From: Modestobacter versicolor
GTDB taxonomy: Bacteria > Actinomycetota > Actinomycetes > Mycobacteriales > Geodermatophilaceae
Assembly: GCF_014195485.1 (NCBI RefSeq)
Contig: NZ_JACIBU010000001.1
Span: 992,001-1,056,000, forward strand
DNA: 64,000 nt
Direction of reading: 5' to 3'
The notes beneath the pieces were generated by a model. The model did no database searches. It saw only the letters and a list, made by a program, of their open reading frames with translations, and had not been told where the DNA came from. Positions 33,793 through 41,621 of the stretch are shown here, in pieces (positions within the stretch are counted from its first letter, which is position 1; every line of letters begins with the position of its first letter). The translations under genes were made by a program, and so were the position numbers.

Positions 33793-34314
33793 ATGGCCAC
33801 CGGCTACTCGGCGCAACGGACGTCACGCCGCCCGTCGTCGCGACTGCGGACGGCGATCGGGCTGGGAGCCCTGGCCGAGGTCGTGGTCTACGTCCTCGTC
33901 GCCTCCTGGATCGGCGTGGGCCTGACCGTGCTCGCCACGCTGGCCACCAGCGCCCTGGGCTGGGTGCTGCTGGCCCGGCAGGGCACCAAGGCCCTGGGCG
34001 AGCTGCGCCAGCGGGCGGAGGAGCACCGCGCCCCCGGGCGCGCCCTGGGCGACGCCGGGCTGATCGCGCTCGGCGGGCTGCTGATGGTGCTGCCCGGCTT
34101 CATCGGCGACCTGCTGGGCCTGCTGTGCCTGCTGCCGTTCACCCGCGCGCTGCCCCGGGCGCTGTTCGCCCGGGCCCTGGCCAACCGGCTGCCCGACGCG
34201 ATGCGCGGCCCGGTGCGGGTGCGCTCGGTGCGCACGGAGACCGTCAGCGGTCCCCAGGAGCCGTTCCGCGCCGGCCCGGCCACCCGGGTCATCGAGGGCG
34301 AGGTCGCCCCGTAG
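33793..34314 (+). CDS. FxsA family membrane protein
   Basis: 173 residues with three to four hydrophobic segments and the FxsA signature (LAEVVVYVLVASWIGVGLT, then LIALGGLLMVLPGFIGDLLGLLCLLP). E. coli FxsA blocks exclusion of phage T7 by F plasmids when overproduced; its normal role is unknown. GGAGGAG lies seven bases before ATG 33793. The C-terminal 40 residues are soluble and charged. A perfect 19-bp hairpin after the stop separates it from rbpA. Confidence 0.9.
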   Translation: MATGYSAQRTSRRPSSRLRTAIGLGALAEVVVYVLVASWIGVGLTVLATLATSALGWVLLARQGTKALGELRQRAEEHRAPGRALGDAGLIALGGLLMVLPGFIGDLLGLLCLLPFTRALPRALFARALANRLPDAMRGPVRVRSVRTETVSGPQEPFRAGPATRVIEGEVAP

Positions 34315-34326
34315 CGGACCCCGGAC

Positions 34327-34368
34327 GCACGAGAGCCCCAGCGGGCGGACCCGCTGGGGCTCTCGTGC
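34327..34368. terminator. Bidirectional terminator between fxsA and rbpA
   Basis: A perfect 19-bp stem (34,327-34,345 with 34,350-34,368) around the loop CGGA, core AGCCCCAGCGGG. Both convergent genes stop within 15 bases of it, so it can serve both strands. No T-tract. Confidence 0.85.
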
Positions 34369-34378
34369 AGTGCTGGGT

Positions 34379-34723
34379 TCAGCTGGCGCGCGTGCGCCGC
34401 CCGCGGAGCACCTCGAGGCGCTCGGCCAGGACCTCCTCGAGGTCGTCCACCGAACGGCGCTCCAGGAGCATGTCCCAGTGCGTGCGCGGCGGCTTCACCT
34501 TCTTGGGGGCCGGCTCGGCGCCACCGACGAGCTTGGCGGCCGAACCGTCGTACTTGCACTCCCACGTGTCGGGGAGCTCCGCGTCGTCGGCGAAGGGCAC
34601 CGTGACGAGGTGGCCCTGAGGGCACCGGTACTCGGCGTACTGCCGCTCGATGGGCGCGGTGTTGCGCTCGGTCTCATAGCTCACGCTGCCCAGTCGGCTT
34701 CCGCGCAGGGATCGCTCGCCCAT
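34379..34723 (-). CDS. rbpA: RNA polymerase-binding protein RbpA
   Basis: 114 residues. Begins MGERSLRGSRLGSVSYETER, contains the Cys/His zinc-like region YRCPQGHLVTVPFADDAELPDTWEC (positions 32-56) and ends with the sigma-interaction part THWDMLLERRSVDDLEEVLAERLEVL. RbpA stabilises open complexes with the housekeeping sigma factor in actinomycetes. GAGAGGA precedes ATG 34723. A long upstream gap (192 bases) with TTGACC suggests its own well-regulated promoter. M. tuberculosis has rbpA (Rv2050) next to lnt-ppm (Rv2051c), the same linkage. Confidence 0.95.
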   Translation of the reverse strand: MGERSLRGSRLGSVSYETERNTAPIERQYAEYRCPQGHLVTVPFADDAELPDTWECKYDGSAAKLVGGAEPAPKKVKPPRTHWDMLLERRSVDDLEEVLAERLEVLRGRRTRAS

Positions 34724-34915
34724 GGCACACCGTCCTCTCGTGCTGATTCGGTCAGTCCTGGATGCCCGGGCAGCCGCATGCTCACGCATCCGGTGCGGGG
34801 TGTCGCAGGGGTCAACGACAGATGAAGGAAAAAGATTTCCGCGTCGTCAGCGCTCGATCATCCCACATGATGAGAGATCGACCGGCGGCCACCCCCAGCG
34901 GGTGAGGTGCCGGCC

Positions 34916-35650
34916 TCAGCGCAGGGCGAGCTGACCCGGCCCGGTCGGCATCGGGCCGAGCTGCCCGCGGCTGTAGTGACGGCGGCACAGCACCTGGTAC
35001 CGGACGGCGTCAGCACCCTCGCCGTCGGCCGCCGCGGCGGCCTCGGGCGCCGGGGCGGTGTCGGCGACCACCACCGTGGCGCCCTCGCGCACCATCTCGC
35101 CCCCGACGACGCGGGCGTTGAGCAGCCCGCGCAGGCCGCACCAGCACAGCACCTCGACCTGGACCCGCTGGACGTCGTCGGCGAGCTCGAACAGCCGCTG
35201 GGTGCCGGGGAAGAGCCGGGTGCGGAAGTCGGTGGTGAGGCCGAAGGCGTAGACGTCGACGTGGAACTCGTCGACCAGCTCGGCCAGCTGCTCGACCTGC
35301 GCGCCGGTGAGGAACTGCGCCTCGTCCACGATCAGGTAGTCGACCCGGTGCCCAGCGGCCCAGCGGTCGCGGACCAGCAGCCGCACGTCGGTGCCGGCGT
35401 CCAGCTCGACCGCCGCGCGGCGCAGCCCCACCCGGGAGCTGATCTGCGGGCTGCCGGAGCGGTCGCCCTGGGTCAGCAGCACACCGTGCCGGCCCTGCCG
35501 GCTCTGGTTGTGGTCGACCTGCAGCGCGAGGGTGGACTTCCCGCAGTCCATCGGGCCGTGGAAGAACACCAGGTGCGCCGGCGCGGGGTGCCGGCGGCGG
35601 TCGCCCGACGCCGGGACGGAGTCGGGCGCGGTCAGGGGGGAGGGGGTCAC
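34916..35650 (-). CDS. tdk: Thymidine kinase (type II)
   Basis: 244 residues. P-loop FFHGPMDCGKSTLALQ, the DEAQF Walker B-type motif, and Cys pairs near the C-terminus (VLCWCGLRG, VLCRRHY) fit the zinc-containing type II thymidine kinase. It phosphorylates thymidine with ATP in the salvage pathway. An acidic Ala/Glu-rich insertion (about residues 205-222) lies before the last Cys. Start GTG 35650 overlaps the MFS gene stop (GTGA), so it is second in an operon. Confidence 0.9.
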   Translation of the reverse strand: MTPSPLTAPDSVPASGDRRRHPAPAHLVFFHGPMDCGKSTLALQVDHNQSRQGRHGVLLTQGDRSGSPQISSRVGLRRAAVELDAGTDVRLLVRDRWAAGHRVDYLIVDEAQFLTGAQVEQLAELVDEFHVDVYAFGLTTDFRTRLFPGTQRLFELADDVQRVQVEVLCWCGLRGLLNARVVGGEMVREGATVVVADTAPAPEAAAAADGEGADAVRYQVLCRRHYSRGQLGPMPTGPGQLALR

Positions 35651-37035
35651 AGGCGCTCCGGAGGGGTGTTGCCGGCCTCGACGATCGCCTGCCGCAGGTC
35701 GAGCTTCGCCAGCAGGACACCGCCCACGACGAAGAAGACGACCAGGCTGATGATGGCGTAGCGGTAGGAGTCGGTCAGCTGGAAGGTCAGCGCGAACAGG
35801 AACGTGCCCAGCCAGCTCGTCCCGCGGTCGGAGATCGTGTAGAAGCCGAAGTACTCGGCCTCCTTGCCGGCCGGGATCAGCTGGCTGAACAGCGACCGGG
35901 ACAGCGCCTGGGTGCCGCCGAGCACGAAGCCGATGACGACGGCGAGCAGGTAGAACTGCACGGCGGCACCGGCGGTGAGGAAGCACGCCGCCACCAGGAC
36001 GCCGACCCAGACCACCAGCGAGCCGAGCACGGTGCGCTTGGCGCCGGCGGACTCGGCGACCCGGCCCATCGCCCGGGCACCGACGAAGGCGACCACCTGG
36101 ACCAGCAGGATGGCCGACACCAGGGTGGTCTGGGACAGGTCCAGCTCCTCGGAGCCGAACTGCGCCGACACGGTGATCACCGTCTGGACGCCGTCGTTGA
36201 ACAGCAGGTAGGCGCCGAGGAACCACAGCGTCAGCCGGTACTGGCGCATGTCGCGCAGGGTGGCGCGCAGCTGGCGGGTCGAGGTGCGCAGCGCCTGCCC
36301 GGTGGTGGGCACGACGACGCCGTCGCCCGGCCGGCGGTTGCGCAGCAGCGCGATGCTGACCACGGCGAACGCCGCCCACCACACCCCGGCCGAGGACAGG
36401 CAGATGCGCACCGCCTCGGACTCGGTGACCCCCAGCTGCTCGTACTGGGTGTAGAGCACCAGGTTGGCCGCCAGCAGCAGCGCGCCACCGAGGTAGCCCA
36501 GCGCCCAGCCCCGGCTGGAGACCGCATCCCGCTCGTCGGGGCCGGCCAGGTCGGGCAGCCAGGAGTAGTAGACGACGGTGGCCGCGCCGAAGGCGATGTT
36601 GGCCACGATGAACAACCCGGAGCCCAGCAGGTAGCCGTCGCCGGCCAGGAAGAACAGCGCCATGGTGCACAGCGACCCGACGAGGGTGAAGGCGGCCAGC
36701 AGCTGCCGCTTGCGCCCCGAGCTGTCGGCGACCGCGCCGGCGACCGGCAGCACGATCACCTGCAGCACCACCGACAGCGACACGACGTACCCGAACAGGC
36801 TGCCCGGCGGGATGCTGATGCCCAGCGGGTGGATCCGGCCGTCGGCGTCGGCGGCCGCCTCGGCCACCGAGGTCAGGTACGGCGCCAGGAAGACGCTGAT
36901 GACCGTGGTGTTGAAGGCCGACATCGCCCAGTCGTAGGAGTACCAGCCGAGCCGTTCCCGGCGCAGTGCCGGGTCGGCGGCGGCCGGCGGGGACGTCGGG
37001 GACGTCGCCCCGGCGGGGGCAGCGTGGTCGGTCAC
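35647..37035 (-). CDS. UMF1/Atg22-type major facilitator transporter
   Basis: 462 residues with about 12 hydrophobic segments. The N-terminal WYSYDWAMSAFNTTVISVFLAPYL and the DSSGRKRQLL loop are typical of the Atg22-like UMF1 family. The yeast relative exports amino acids from the vacuole; bacterial substrates are unknown. First gene of an operon with tdk. The N-terminal 25 residues are Pro/Ala-rich and probably disordered. Confidence 0.88.
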   Translation of the reverse strand: MTDHAAPAGATSPTSPPAAADPALRRERLGWYSYDWAMSAFNTTVISVFLAPYLTSVAEAAADADGRIHPLGISIPPGSLFGYVVSLSVVLQVIVLPVAGAVADSSGRKRQLLAAFTLVGSLCTMALFFLAGDGYLLGSGLFIVANIAFGAATVVYYSWLPDLAGPDERDAVSSRGWALGYLGGALLLAANLVLYTQYEQLGVTESEAVRICLSSAGVWWAAFAVVSIALLRNRRPGDGVVVPTTGQALRTSTRQLRATLRDMRQYRLTLWFLGAYLLFNDGVQTVITVSAQFGSEELDLSQTTLVSAILLVQVVAFVGARAMGRVAESAGAKRTVLGSLVVWVGVLVAACFLTAGAAVQFYLLAVVIGFVLGGTQALSRSLFSQLIPAGKEAEYFGFYTISDRGTSWLGTFLFALTFQLTDSYRYAIISLVVFFVVGGVLLAKLDLRQAIVEAGNTPPERL

Positions 37036-37081
37036 GGGCGGAGGGTGCCAGCCGGGCGGGGCCGGGTCCAGCAGGAGGTGG

Positions 37082-37963
37082 TCACGGGATGTCGTCCGGG
37101 ACGACGCCGCCCGGGAAGGCGGCGACCGCGGTGGCCGGGCGGGTGGCGTCGGGGAAGGCGATCCGGTCGGCCGGCTCCCCGGCCCGCAGCGGCGCCAGCC
37201 CGCGGGTCAGCGCGGCGGCGATCCGGGTGCGGGCCCGGTGGGCGTCGCCGAGCCGGCCGGGCGCCAGGTCCTCGAAGAACACCGGTGGTCCCAGGTGCAC
37301 CCGCAGCGCGGGCCGCCGCCGGACGGCGCTGAGCAGGGTGCGCACCTTCCCCCAGTCGGTGCGGTACTGCAGCACCTCGTGGGCGCCCCACTGGCTGACC
37401 GGCACCACCGGGACGCCGGCGGCCAGCGCCATCCGGGCCAACCCGGTGCGGCCGCGCTCAGGCCAGCCGTCCGGGGTCAGCCCGATCCGGCCCTCCGGGT
37501 AGGCGACGACGTGCCCGCCGTGGGCCAGCGCCACCTGGGTGACCCGCAGCGCATGCGGGGCCAGGTCGGTGCCGCGCTCCACCCGGATGCCGCCGCAGCG
37601 CTCCAGCAGCGGGCCGACGACCGGGACGGTCATGATCCCGCTCTTGACCAGGAACCGCGGCCGCACCCCGGCGCGGTGCAGCGCGACGCCGATCACGAAG
37701 GTGTCGAAGTCGCCGATGTGGTTGACCGCCAGCAGCAGGGGCCCCTCGCGCAGCTTCGGCGGGATGCTGCCGGTGACCTCGATGCGGCCGAAGACGCCCG
37801 GCACCCAGCCGAACCAGCGGAGCACGAACCCCCAGAACCACCAGTGCGGCGCCGCGGCGATGGCCAGCTCGCGGGCGAACCAGTCGGGGTCACCGGGCTG
37901 CAGCTGGTCGGCGAGCCCGGGTGGCAGCGGGGGAGCGGGCGGCCGCCAGTCGCGCAGCGTCAT
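37082..37963 (-). CDS. Lysophospholipid acyltransferase (PlsC-like)
   Basis: 293 residues. NHIGDFD is the His-x4-Asp catalytic motif, and YPEGRIGLTPDG the motif III equivalent. N-terminal residues 40-60 (WWFWGFVLRWFGWVPGVFG) form a hydrophobic anchor. Probably acylates a lysophospholipid or phosphoglycolipid. ATG 37963 overlaps the upstream GDPD stop (ATGA), so phospholipid degradation and reacylation genes are coupled, which fits phospholipid turnover. Confidence 0.88.
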   Translation of the reverse strand: MTLRDWRPPAPPLPPGLADQLQPGDPDWFARELAIAAAPHWWFWGFVLRWFGWVPGVFGRIEVTGSIPPKLREGPLLLAVNHIGDFDTFVIGVALHRAGVRPRFLVKSGIMTVPVVGPLLERCGGIRVERGTDLAPHALRVTQVALAHGGHVVAYPEGRIGLTPDGWPERGRTGLARMALAAGVPVVPVSQWGAHEVLQYRTDWGKVRTLLSAVRRRPALRVHLGPPVFFEDLAPGRLGDAHRARTRIAAALTRGLAPLRAGEPADRIAFPDATRPATAVAAFPGGVVPDDIP

Positions 37964-38736
37964 GCGCCGGTCCACTGACCCCGGGAGACGAGCAGGTCGC
38001 GGAGCATGGACGGGCGGTCGGTCATCACGCCGTCGACGCCCAGGTCGAGCATCTCGGTGGCCGCGGCCTCGGTGTCGACGGTCCAGACGTGCACCTGCAG
38101 GCTGCGGGCGTGGGCCGCGTCGATGAACCGCTCGTCGACCAGCGGCCGGCCACCGAGCTGCAGCGGTACCTGCGCGCAACCGGCCTGGATGCGCACCAGC
38201 CCGGCCGCGCGCGGCGAGTAGGAGGACAGCCGCAGCGCCGCGACCCCCCGCGGGCCCAGCGAGGTGCAGACGTCGGGGCCGAACAACCGGCGGGCGGCCG
38301 CGATCCGGGCGTCGGAGAACGAGCCGAGGCAGATCCGGTCCTCCACCTGCAGCCGGCGCACCAGCCGCACCAGCGGCGCGAGGACGCCGGCGGCCTTGAT
38401 GTCGAGGTTGAACCGGACGTCGGGCCAGGCGCCGAGCAGGTCCTCCAGCCGCATGATCGGCTCGCGGCCGCCGATCAGCGCCGTCCGCACCTCCCGCCAG
38501 GGCAGCGACTCGACCCGGCCGCTGCGGTCGGTGACCCGGTCCAGCGTCGGGTCGTGGAAGACCACCAGCTCGCCGTCGACGGTGACCCGGACGTCGGTCT
38601 CCAGGTAGCGGTAGCCCAGCGCCACGCACGCCTCGAACGCCGGCATGGTGTTCTCCAGGTGCTCGATGGCGCCCCCGCGGTGCGCCATCGCCACCGGGGT
38701 CGGCCCGTCGAGGAAGGCGTAGCGCGGGCCCGGCAC
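37960..38736 (-). CDS. Glycerophosphodiester phosphodiesterase
   Basis: 258 residues. MAHRGGAIEHLENTMPAFE and YLETDVRVTVDGELVVFHDPTLDRVTDRSG (residues 18-36 and 44-73) hold the His, Arg, Glu, Asp and His of the GDPD active site. It hydrolyses glycerophosphodiesters to sn-glycerol 3-phosphate and an alcohol with a divalent metal. No signal peptide, so cytoplasmic. TAGCGT (reverse strand, plus 38,743-38,748) is six bases before GTG 38736, a leaderless start. Confidence 0.92.
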   Translation of the reverse strand: MPGPRYAFLDGPTPVAMAHRGGAIEHLENTMPAFEACVALGYRYLETDVRVTVDGELVVFHDPTLDRVTDRSGRVESLPWREVRTALIGGREPIMRLEDLLGAWPDVRFNLDIKAAGVLAPLVRLVRRLQVEDRICLGSFSDARIAAARRLFGPDVCTSLGPRGVAALRLSSYSPRAAGLVRIQAGCAQVPLQLGGRPLVDERFIDAAHARSLQVHVWTVDTEAAATEMLDLGVDGVMTDRPSMLRDLLVSRGQWTGA

Positions 38737-38822
38737 GCCTCCACGCTAGTGCCGTGGTCGGACGGCGTGTCGGGGGGTTCCGGACGGCGGTGGTCGGCGG
38801 CCGCTGGCGTGTCCGGCCGGGA

Positions 38823-38845
38823 CTGTCAGCAGGGGCGTCTACCGT
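38823..38845 (+). promoter_or_regulatory. PafBC-like promoter, relaxed match
   Basis: CTGTCAGCA (38,823-38,831), eight bases, then TACCGT (38,840-38,845), seven bases before GTG 38853. The mycobacterial PafBC-type promoter is TTGTCRGTG-N8-TANNNT; six of nine positions of the first element match and spacing is exact. Assignment to PafBC is inference. Confidence 0.4.
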
Positions 38846-38852
38846 CGCTGGC

Positions 38853-39296
38853 GTGGCGGTGGACCGGGCTGAGCAGCAGGCCGAGCGCAGGGCCGAGCAT
38901 CCGGCCGAGCACGGGCTGCGCGCCCGGCCGGCCCCGCGGAAGCGGCGTGCCGACGGCGAGGAACGGCGCTGCGGCTGGTGCCGCAGCGTGCTGCCCGCCC
39001 AGGAGTCCGTGGGCCGGCCGCGGCTGTACTGCGGCCAGGCCTGCCGGCAGCGGGCCTACGAGCAGCGGTCGGCGACGGCGAAGGCGGGGTTGTCCGCCGA
39101 CGTCGTCCTGGTCACCCGGGCCGAGCTCGACGGCCTGCAGGACCGGCTGTTCCAGCTGCGCTGCGCGATCGAGGATGTGCAGACCCTGCTGACCGAGAAG
39201 CCGACCAAGGCCGAGCTCGAGCGGTCGCTCGCCGAGCTGGTCCGGTCGACGGGCCGGCTGGACCGGCTGTGGCTGAACGGCAAGACACCCGGCTGA
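38853..39296 (+). CDS. Small Cys-rich protein with coiled-coil tail
   Basis: 147 residues. After a charged, repetitive start (AEQQAERRAEHPAEH) come two Cys pairs, RRCGWC and LYCGQACRQRAYEQR, resembling a short zinc finger of the kind found in actinobacterial DNA-binding proteins. A Leu/Glu-rich helical region (about 85-140) is likely coiled coil. Function unknown. TACCGT is seven bases before GTG 38853, giving a leaderless start, and a relaxed PafBC-type motif lies further upstream. It is the last gene on the + strand before dif. Confidence 0.8.
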   Translation: MAVDRAEQQAERRAEHPAEHGLRARPAPRKRRADGEERRCGWCRSVLPAQESVGRPRLYCGQACRQRAYEQRSATAKAGLSADVVLVTRAELDGLQDRLFQLRCAIEDVQTLLTEKPTKAELERSLAELVRSTGRLDRLWLNGKTPG

Positions 39297-39383
39297 TCGC
39301 CTCGATACCGTCACTGTGACGGTGATCACCCGGGGGAGCGAGCACCACAGGGGAGGGGCACCCGGAGCACCCCTCCCCGCGGG

Positions 39384-39635
39384 TCAGTTGTTGTCGCCGT
39401 CCTCGTTGTTGTCCCGGTCCTCGTTGCCGGTGGTGTTGCGGTCGTCGTTGTCCGGCAGGTTGCCCTGCGAGGTGCCGCCGGGGTTCGCGCCGGAGGTGTT
39501 GGTGCCGTCGTCGTCGGTCGTACCGTCGTTGCGCTCCTGACCGCCGCCGGCCGGGCTGCAGGCGGTCAGCGAAGCCGGTCCGCCGACCAGGGCCAGTGCG
39601 ATGAAGATGCCAGCGACCGGGCGTCGGATGTTCAT
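39384..39635 (-). CDS. Small Asp/Asn-rich putative lipoprotein
   Basis: 83 residues. N-terminal signal (MNIRRPVAGIFIALALVGG) with a lipobox-like LTAC at residues 23-26, then a tail dominated by Asp, Asn, Gly and Thr (NDGTTDDDGTNTSG, and ending DRDNNEDGDNN). No folded domain is evident. TAGGGT (reverse strand, plus 39,642-39,647) is six bases before ATG 39635, which supports expression. Such acidic tails may bind calcium or act as a wall spacer; this is a guess. Confidence 0.7.
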   Translation of the reverse strand: MNIRRPVAGIFIALALVGGPASLTACSPAGGGQERNDGTTDDDGTNTSGANPGGTSQGNLPDNDDRNTTGNEDRDNNEDGDNN

Positions 39636-40073
39636 GGCTCGACCCTACGAAGGGATCCGCCCGGCCGCCCGTCGGAACGGCCGAACCTGGTTGATTTCGT
39701 CAGAGTGACGTATCGAGGCGGGTGCGGCGAGACCGGGGGACCGAGGGGTGGACGGCGTCCGACCCATCGACGGGCAGCACAGGGGCGCACGGGCCATGCC
39801 GGTGGGCGGAGCCGGTCACGATCACCATGGCGGGGGAGTTGATCATGGGGATCGAGGCCGGCGAGCATGATCGACATCATCGGAACGGCCGAGCCGGGAC
39901 GACGTCGACCCGGCGGCCTGGTGCGCGCACGAACGGTGTCGGAGGCGGGACTAGGCCGGCCGGCGTCCGGAGACCGCCCGGCAGTCGACGACGGCGTCCC
40001 GACCGGCTCACGAGCACGCATCGGCGGACGACGAGATCAGCTGACGGATCAGCCCCTTCCGGCCCGCAGGCTG
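39636..40073. other. Gene-free stretch flanking dif
   Basis: 438 bases with the lipoprotein -10 at one end and dif at the other. Open frames are Arg-rich and unconvincing. It includes ATGATCGACATCAT (39,867-39,880), similar to the core of dif (12 of 14) but lacking the flanking arms. Nothing else is recognised. Confidence 0.5.
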
Positions 40074-40101
40074 TCCGCCGATAATCGACATTATGTCAAG
40101 T
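40074..40101 (+). other. dif: dif site (XerCD chromosome dimer resolution site)
   Basis: 28 bases organised as an 11-base arm TCCGCCGATAA, a six-base centre TCGACA and an 11-base arm TTATGTCAAGT. The E. coli dif has the same plan (arms ending ATAA and starting TTATGT), and TTATGTCAAGT resembles the XerD arm of actinobacterial dif sites as I remember them. It is intergenic and lies exactly where the strand bias of GGGGGAG reverses. XerC and XerD genes are not in the window. Confidence 0.88.
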
Positions 40102-40119
40102 AGTGCAGAGCGGAGTGGT

Positions 40120-40512
40120 TCAGGACCCGCTGCCCCGGAGTCCGTCGACCAGCCGCTTCGCCGTTGTCAGGCTCAGCCTCGGGTCGGCCCTCCGCAGCGC
40201 CGCGATCAACGCCACCGGGTCGCCGGCCGGATCGACGCGGTGCTCGGCGGCGAGGGCCCGCAACCGCTCCGGTGACCACTCGGTCACCGCGACAGCCTCC
40301 CGCTGGTCCCGCTCCCGGACCGCGCCCGGACGGCTGCGGCGCAACCCGATCAGGCCGCCGACCGCCACGAGGCGACCCAGCAGGGCCCAGTACCAGCTCC
40401 CGGTGACCAGCGCCGCCACCAGCACGACTGCGCCGGCGACGGTCCAGCCGGCCTCCAGCCACCAGGTCAGCGCAGGACGCTCGTTCCGTCGTCCCCCCGC
40501 GGTCGACGTCAT
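40120..40512 (-). CDS. Membrane protein with ribosomal L7/L12-like C-terminal domain
   Basis: 130 residues. One or two N-terminal membrane segments (WTVAGAVVLVAALVTGSWYWALLGRLVAVGG, residues 23-53) are followed by a basic linker and a C-terminal DPVALIAALRRADPRLSLTTAKRLVDGL segment (97-124) resembling the C-terminal domain of ribosomal protein L7/L12 (AL...V.DGL pattern). Such domains occur fused to membrane segments in actinomycetes with unknown role. The stop is 18 bases from dif. A TACGTT and GGTGAGGG precede ATG 40512. Confidence 0.75.
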   Translation of the reverse strand: MTSTAGGRRNERPALTWWLEAGWTVAGAVVLVAALVTGSWYWALLGRLVAVGGLIGLRRSRPGAVRERDQREAVAVTEWSPERLRALAAEHRVDPAGDPVALIAALRRADPRLSLTTAKRLVDGLRGSGS

Positions 40513-40599
40513 CGGTCCCTCACCGGTTGCGGGTCCACTCGACCAACGTATCGCCCGTTCCCGCTCACCCGGTGAACGCGACGTCGGATGCCGGCTCGC

Positions 40600-41046
40600 T
40601 CAGTGCCAGTCGCTGACCTGCACGTCCCGCGGCGCGGGCGCGCCACGACCCGTCTCGACCAGCGACTTCAGGCTGAGCAGGAACGTCGCCCACTTGGTGC
40701 TGCAGTGGTGCATGAACTCCACCGGCTCGCGCCAGCCCGCGTGGGTGAACAGCACGACCGTCCAGTCGCCGTCCTGGCGCAGCTCCCAGTCGACCGTCGT
40801 CCCCACCCACTCCGCCGGGCCGTCGACGACCCGCCAGGTCACCCGCTTGCCCGGCGTCGCCTCGAGCACCTCCATGTCGAAGCCGCCGACCGGCGGGAAC
40901 CGGAACTCCAGGACGGCGCCCACCTCGGTGCTCCCCCGGACCTCGGCGGTCCACCAGCCGACCAGGCCCTCGACCGTCGTCAGCGCCTCGTACACGCGCT
41001 CCGGCGTCGGGGTCCGGACCCCGACCCGGTGCAGGACGTCCACCAT
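40600..41046 (-). CDS. SRPBCC/AHSA1-domain protein
   Basis: 148 residues. Hydrophobic-cavity START/AHSA1-type fold, recognised by TPERVYEALTTVEGLVGWWT, GAVLEFRFPPVGGFDMEVLE and a C-terminal FLLSLKSLVETG. These proteins bind hydrophobic ligands and are often encoded beside an ArsR regulator. AGGAGGAG precedes ATG 41046. Two ArsR-like inverted repeats lie just upstream (41,064-41,128), but no ArsR gene is adjacent. Confidence 0.88.
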   Translation of the reverse strand: MVDVLHRVGVRTPTPERVYEALTTVEGLVGWWTAEVRGSTEVGAVLEFRFPPVGGFDMEVLEATPGKRVTWRVVDGPAEWVGTTVDWELRQDGDWTVVLFTHAGWREPVEFMHHCSTKWATFLLSLKSLVETGRGAPAPRDVQVSDWH

Positions 41047-41063
41047 CTCGCTCCTCCTGACTC

Positions 41064-41128
41064 GTGCAACCCTTGGTTGCACAGAAGGTTAGCCACGCGG
41101 AACCAATATGTGCAACCCCTGGTTGCGC
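41064..41128. promoter_or_regulatory. Twin ArsR-like operators upstream of the SRPBCC gene
   Basis: GTGCAACC-CTT-GGTTGCAC (41,064-41,082) is a perfect inverted repeat; GTGCAACC-CCT-GGTTGCGC (41,110-41,128) has one mismatch. Centres are 46 bases apart. The gene start is at 41,046, so the nearer site begins 18 bases upstream of it. The repeat type suits a winged-helix dimer. Confidence 0.7.
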
Positions 41129-41142
41129 ATGGCAGGAACCGC

Positions 41143-41526
41143 TCACCCGTCGTCGCGCACCAGGCAGAACGGGTGCCCGGCCGGGTCGAGCAGCACCCGG
41201 ACGTCCGGCTGCGGCTGGTGGTCGGCGAGCATGGCGCCCAGCGCCACCGCGTCCTCGACGGCGGAGTCCAGGTCACCGACCTGGAAGTCCAGGTGCACCA
41301 TCGGCCGCTGCTCTCCCGCCACCGGCGGCCACACCGGCGGCCGGTAGTCGTCCGCCTGCTGGAACACGACGAACACCGAGCCCTCCGGAGCGGCCAGGAC
41401 CGTCGTCCCCGGCTCCTCGTGACCGATCGGCCAGTCCAGCAGCTGGGCGTAGAAGCGGGCGAGCGCGCCGGGGTCGGGCGCCTCGATCGCCGCTCCCCAC
41501 CACATGCCCGTCGTCCGGGATCGCAT
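41143..41526 (-). CDS. VOC-family (glyoxalase/bleomycin resistance-like) protein
   Basis: 127 residues from ATG 41526; ATG 41505 is an alternative. Two beta-alpha-beta-beta-beta modules are suggested by GMWWGAAIEAPDPGALARFYAQLL and MVHLDFQVGDLDSAVEDAVALGA, ending in VRVLLDPAGHPFCLV with typical VOC spacing. Metal ligands are incomplete, so it may bind rather than turn over its ligand. Single gene, divergent from the DinB/pentapeptide gene. Confidence 0.85.
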   Translation of the reverse strand: MRSRTTGMWWGAAIEAPDPGALARFYAQLLDWPIGHEEPGTTVLAAPEGSVFVVFQQADDYRPPVWPPVAGEQRPMVHLDFQVGDLDSAVEDAVALGAMLADHQPQPDVRVLLDPAGHPFCLVRDDG

Positions 41527-41621
41527 GCCGAGCAGCCTGCTGGTCGCGACCGGCCCGCGTCCACGGCGCCGGGGTGTCCTCCGGACGCGCACTGTCCGGA
41601 TGGCCCGTTACGGTCCGCGCC

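Noticed and set aside
39867-39880. Second dif-like core ATGATCGACATCAT
   Set aside because: Matches the dif core at 12 of 14 positions, but the outer arm sequences (TCCGCCG, GTCAAGT) are missing; probably chance.
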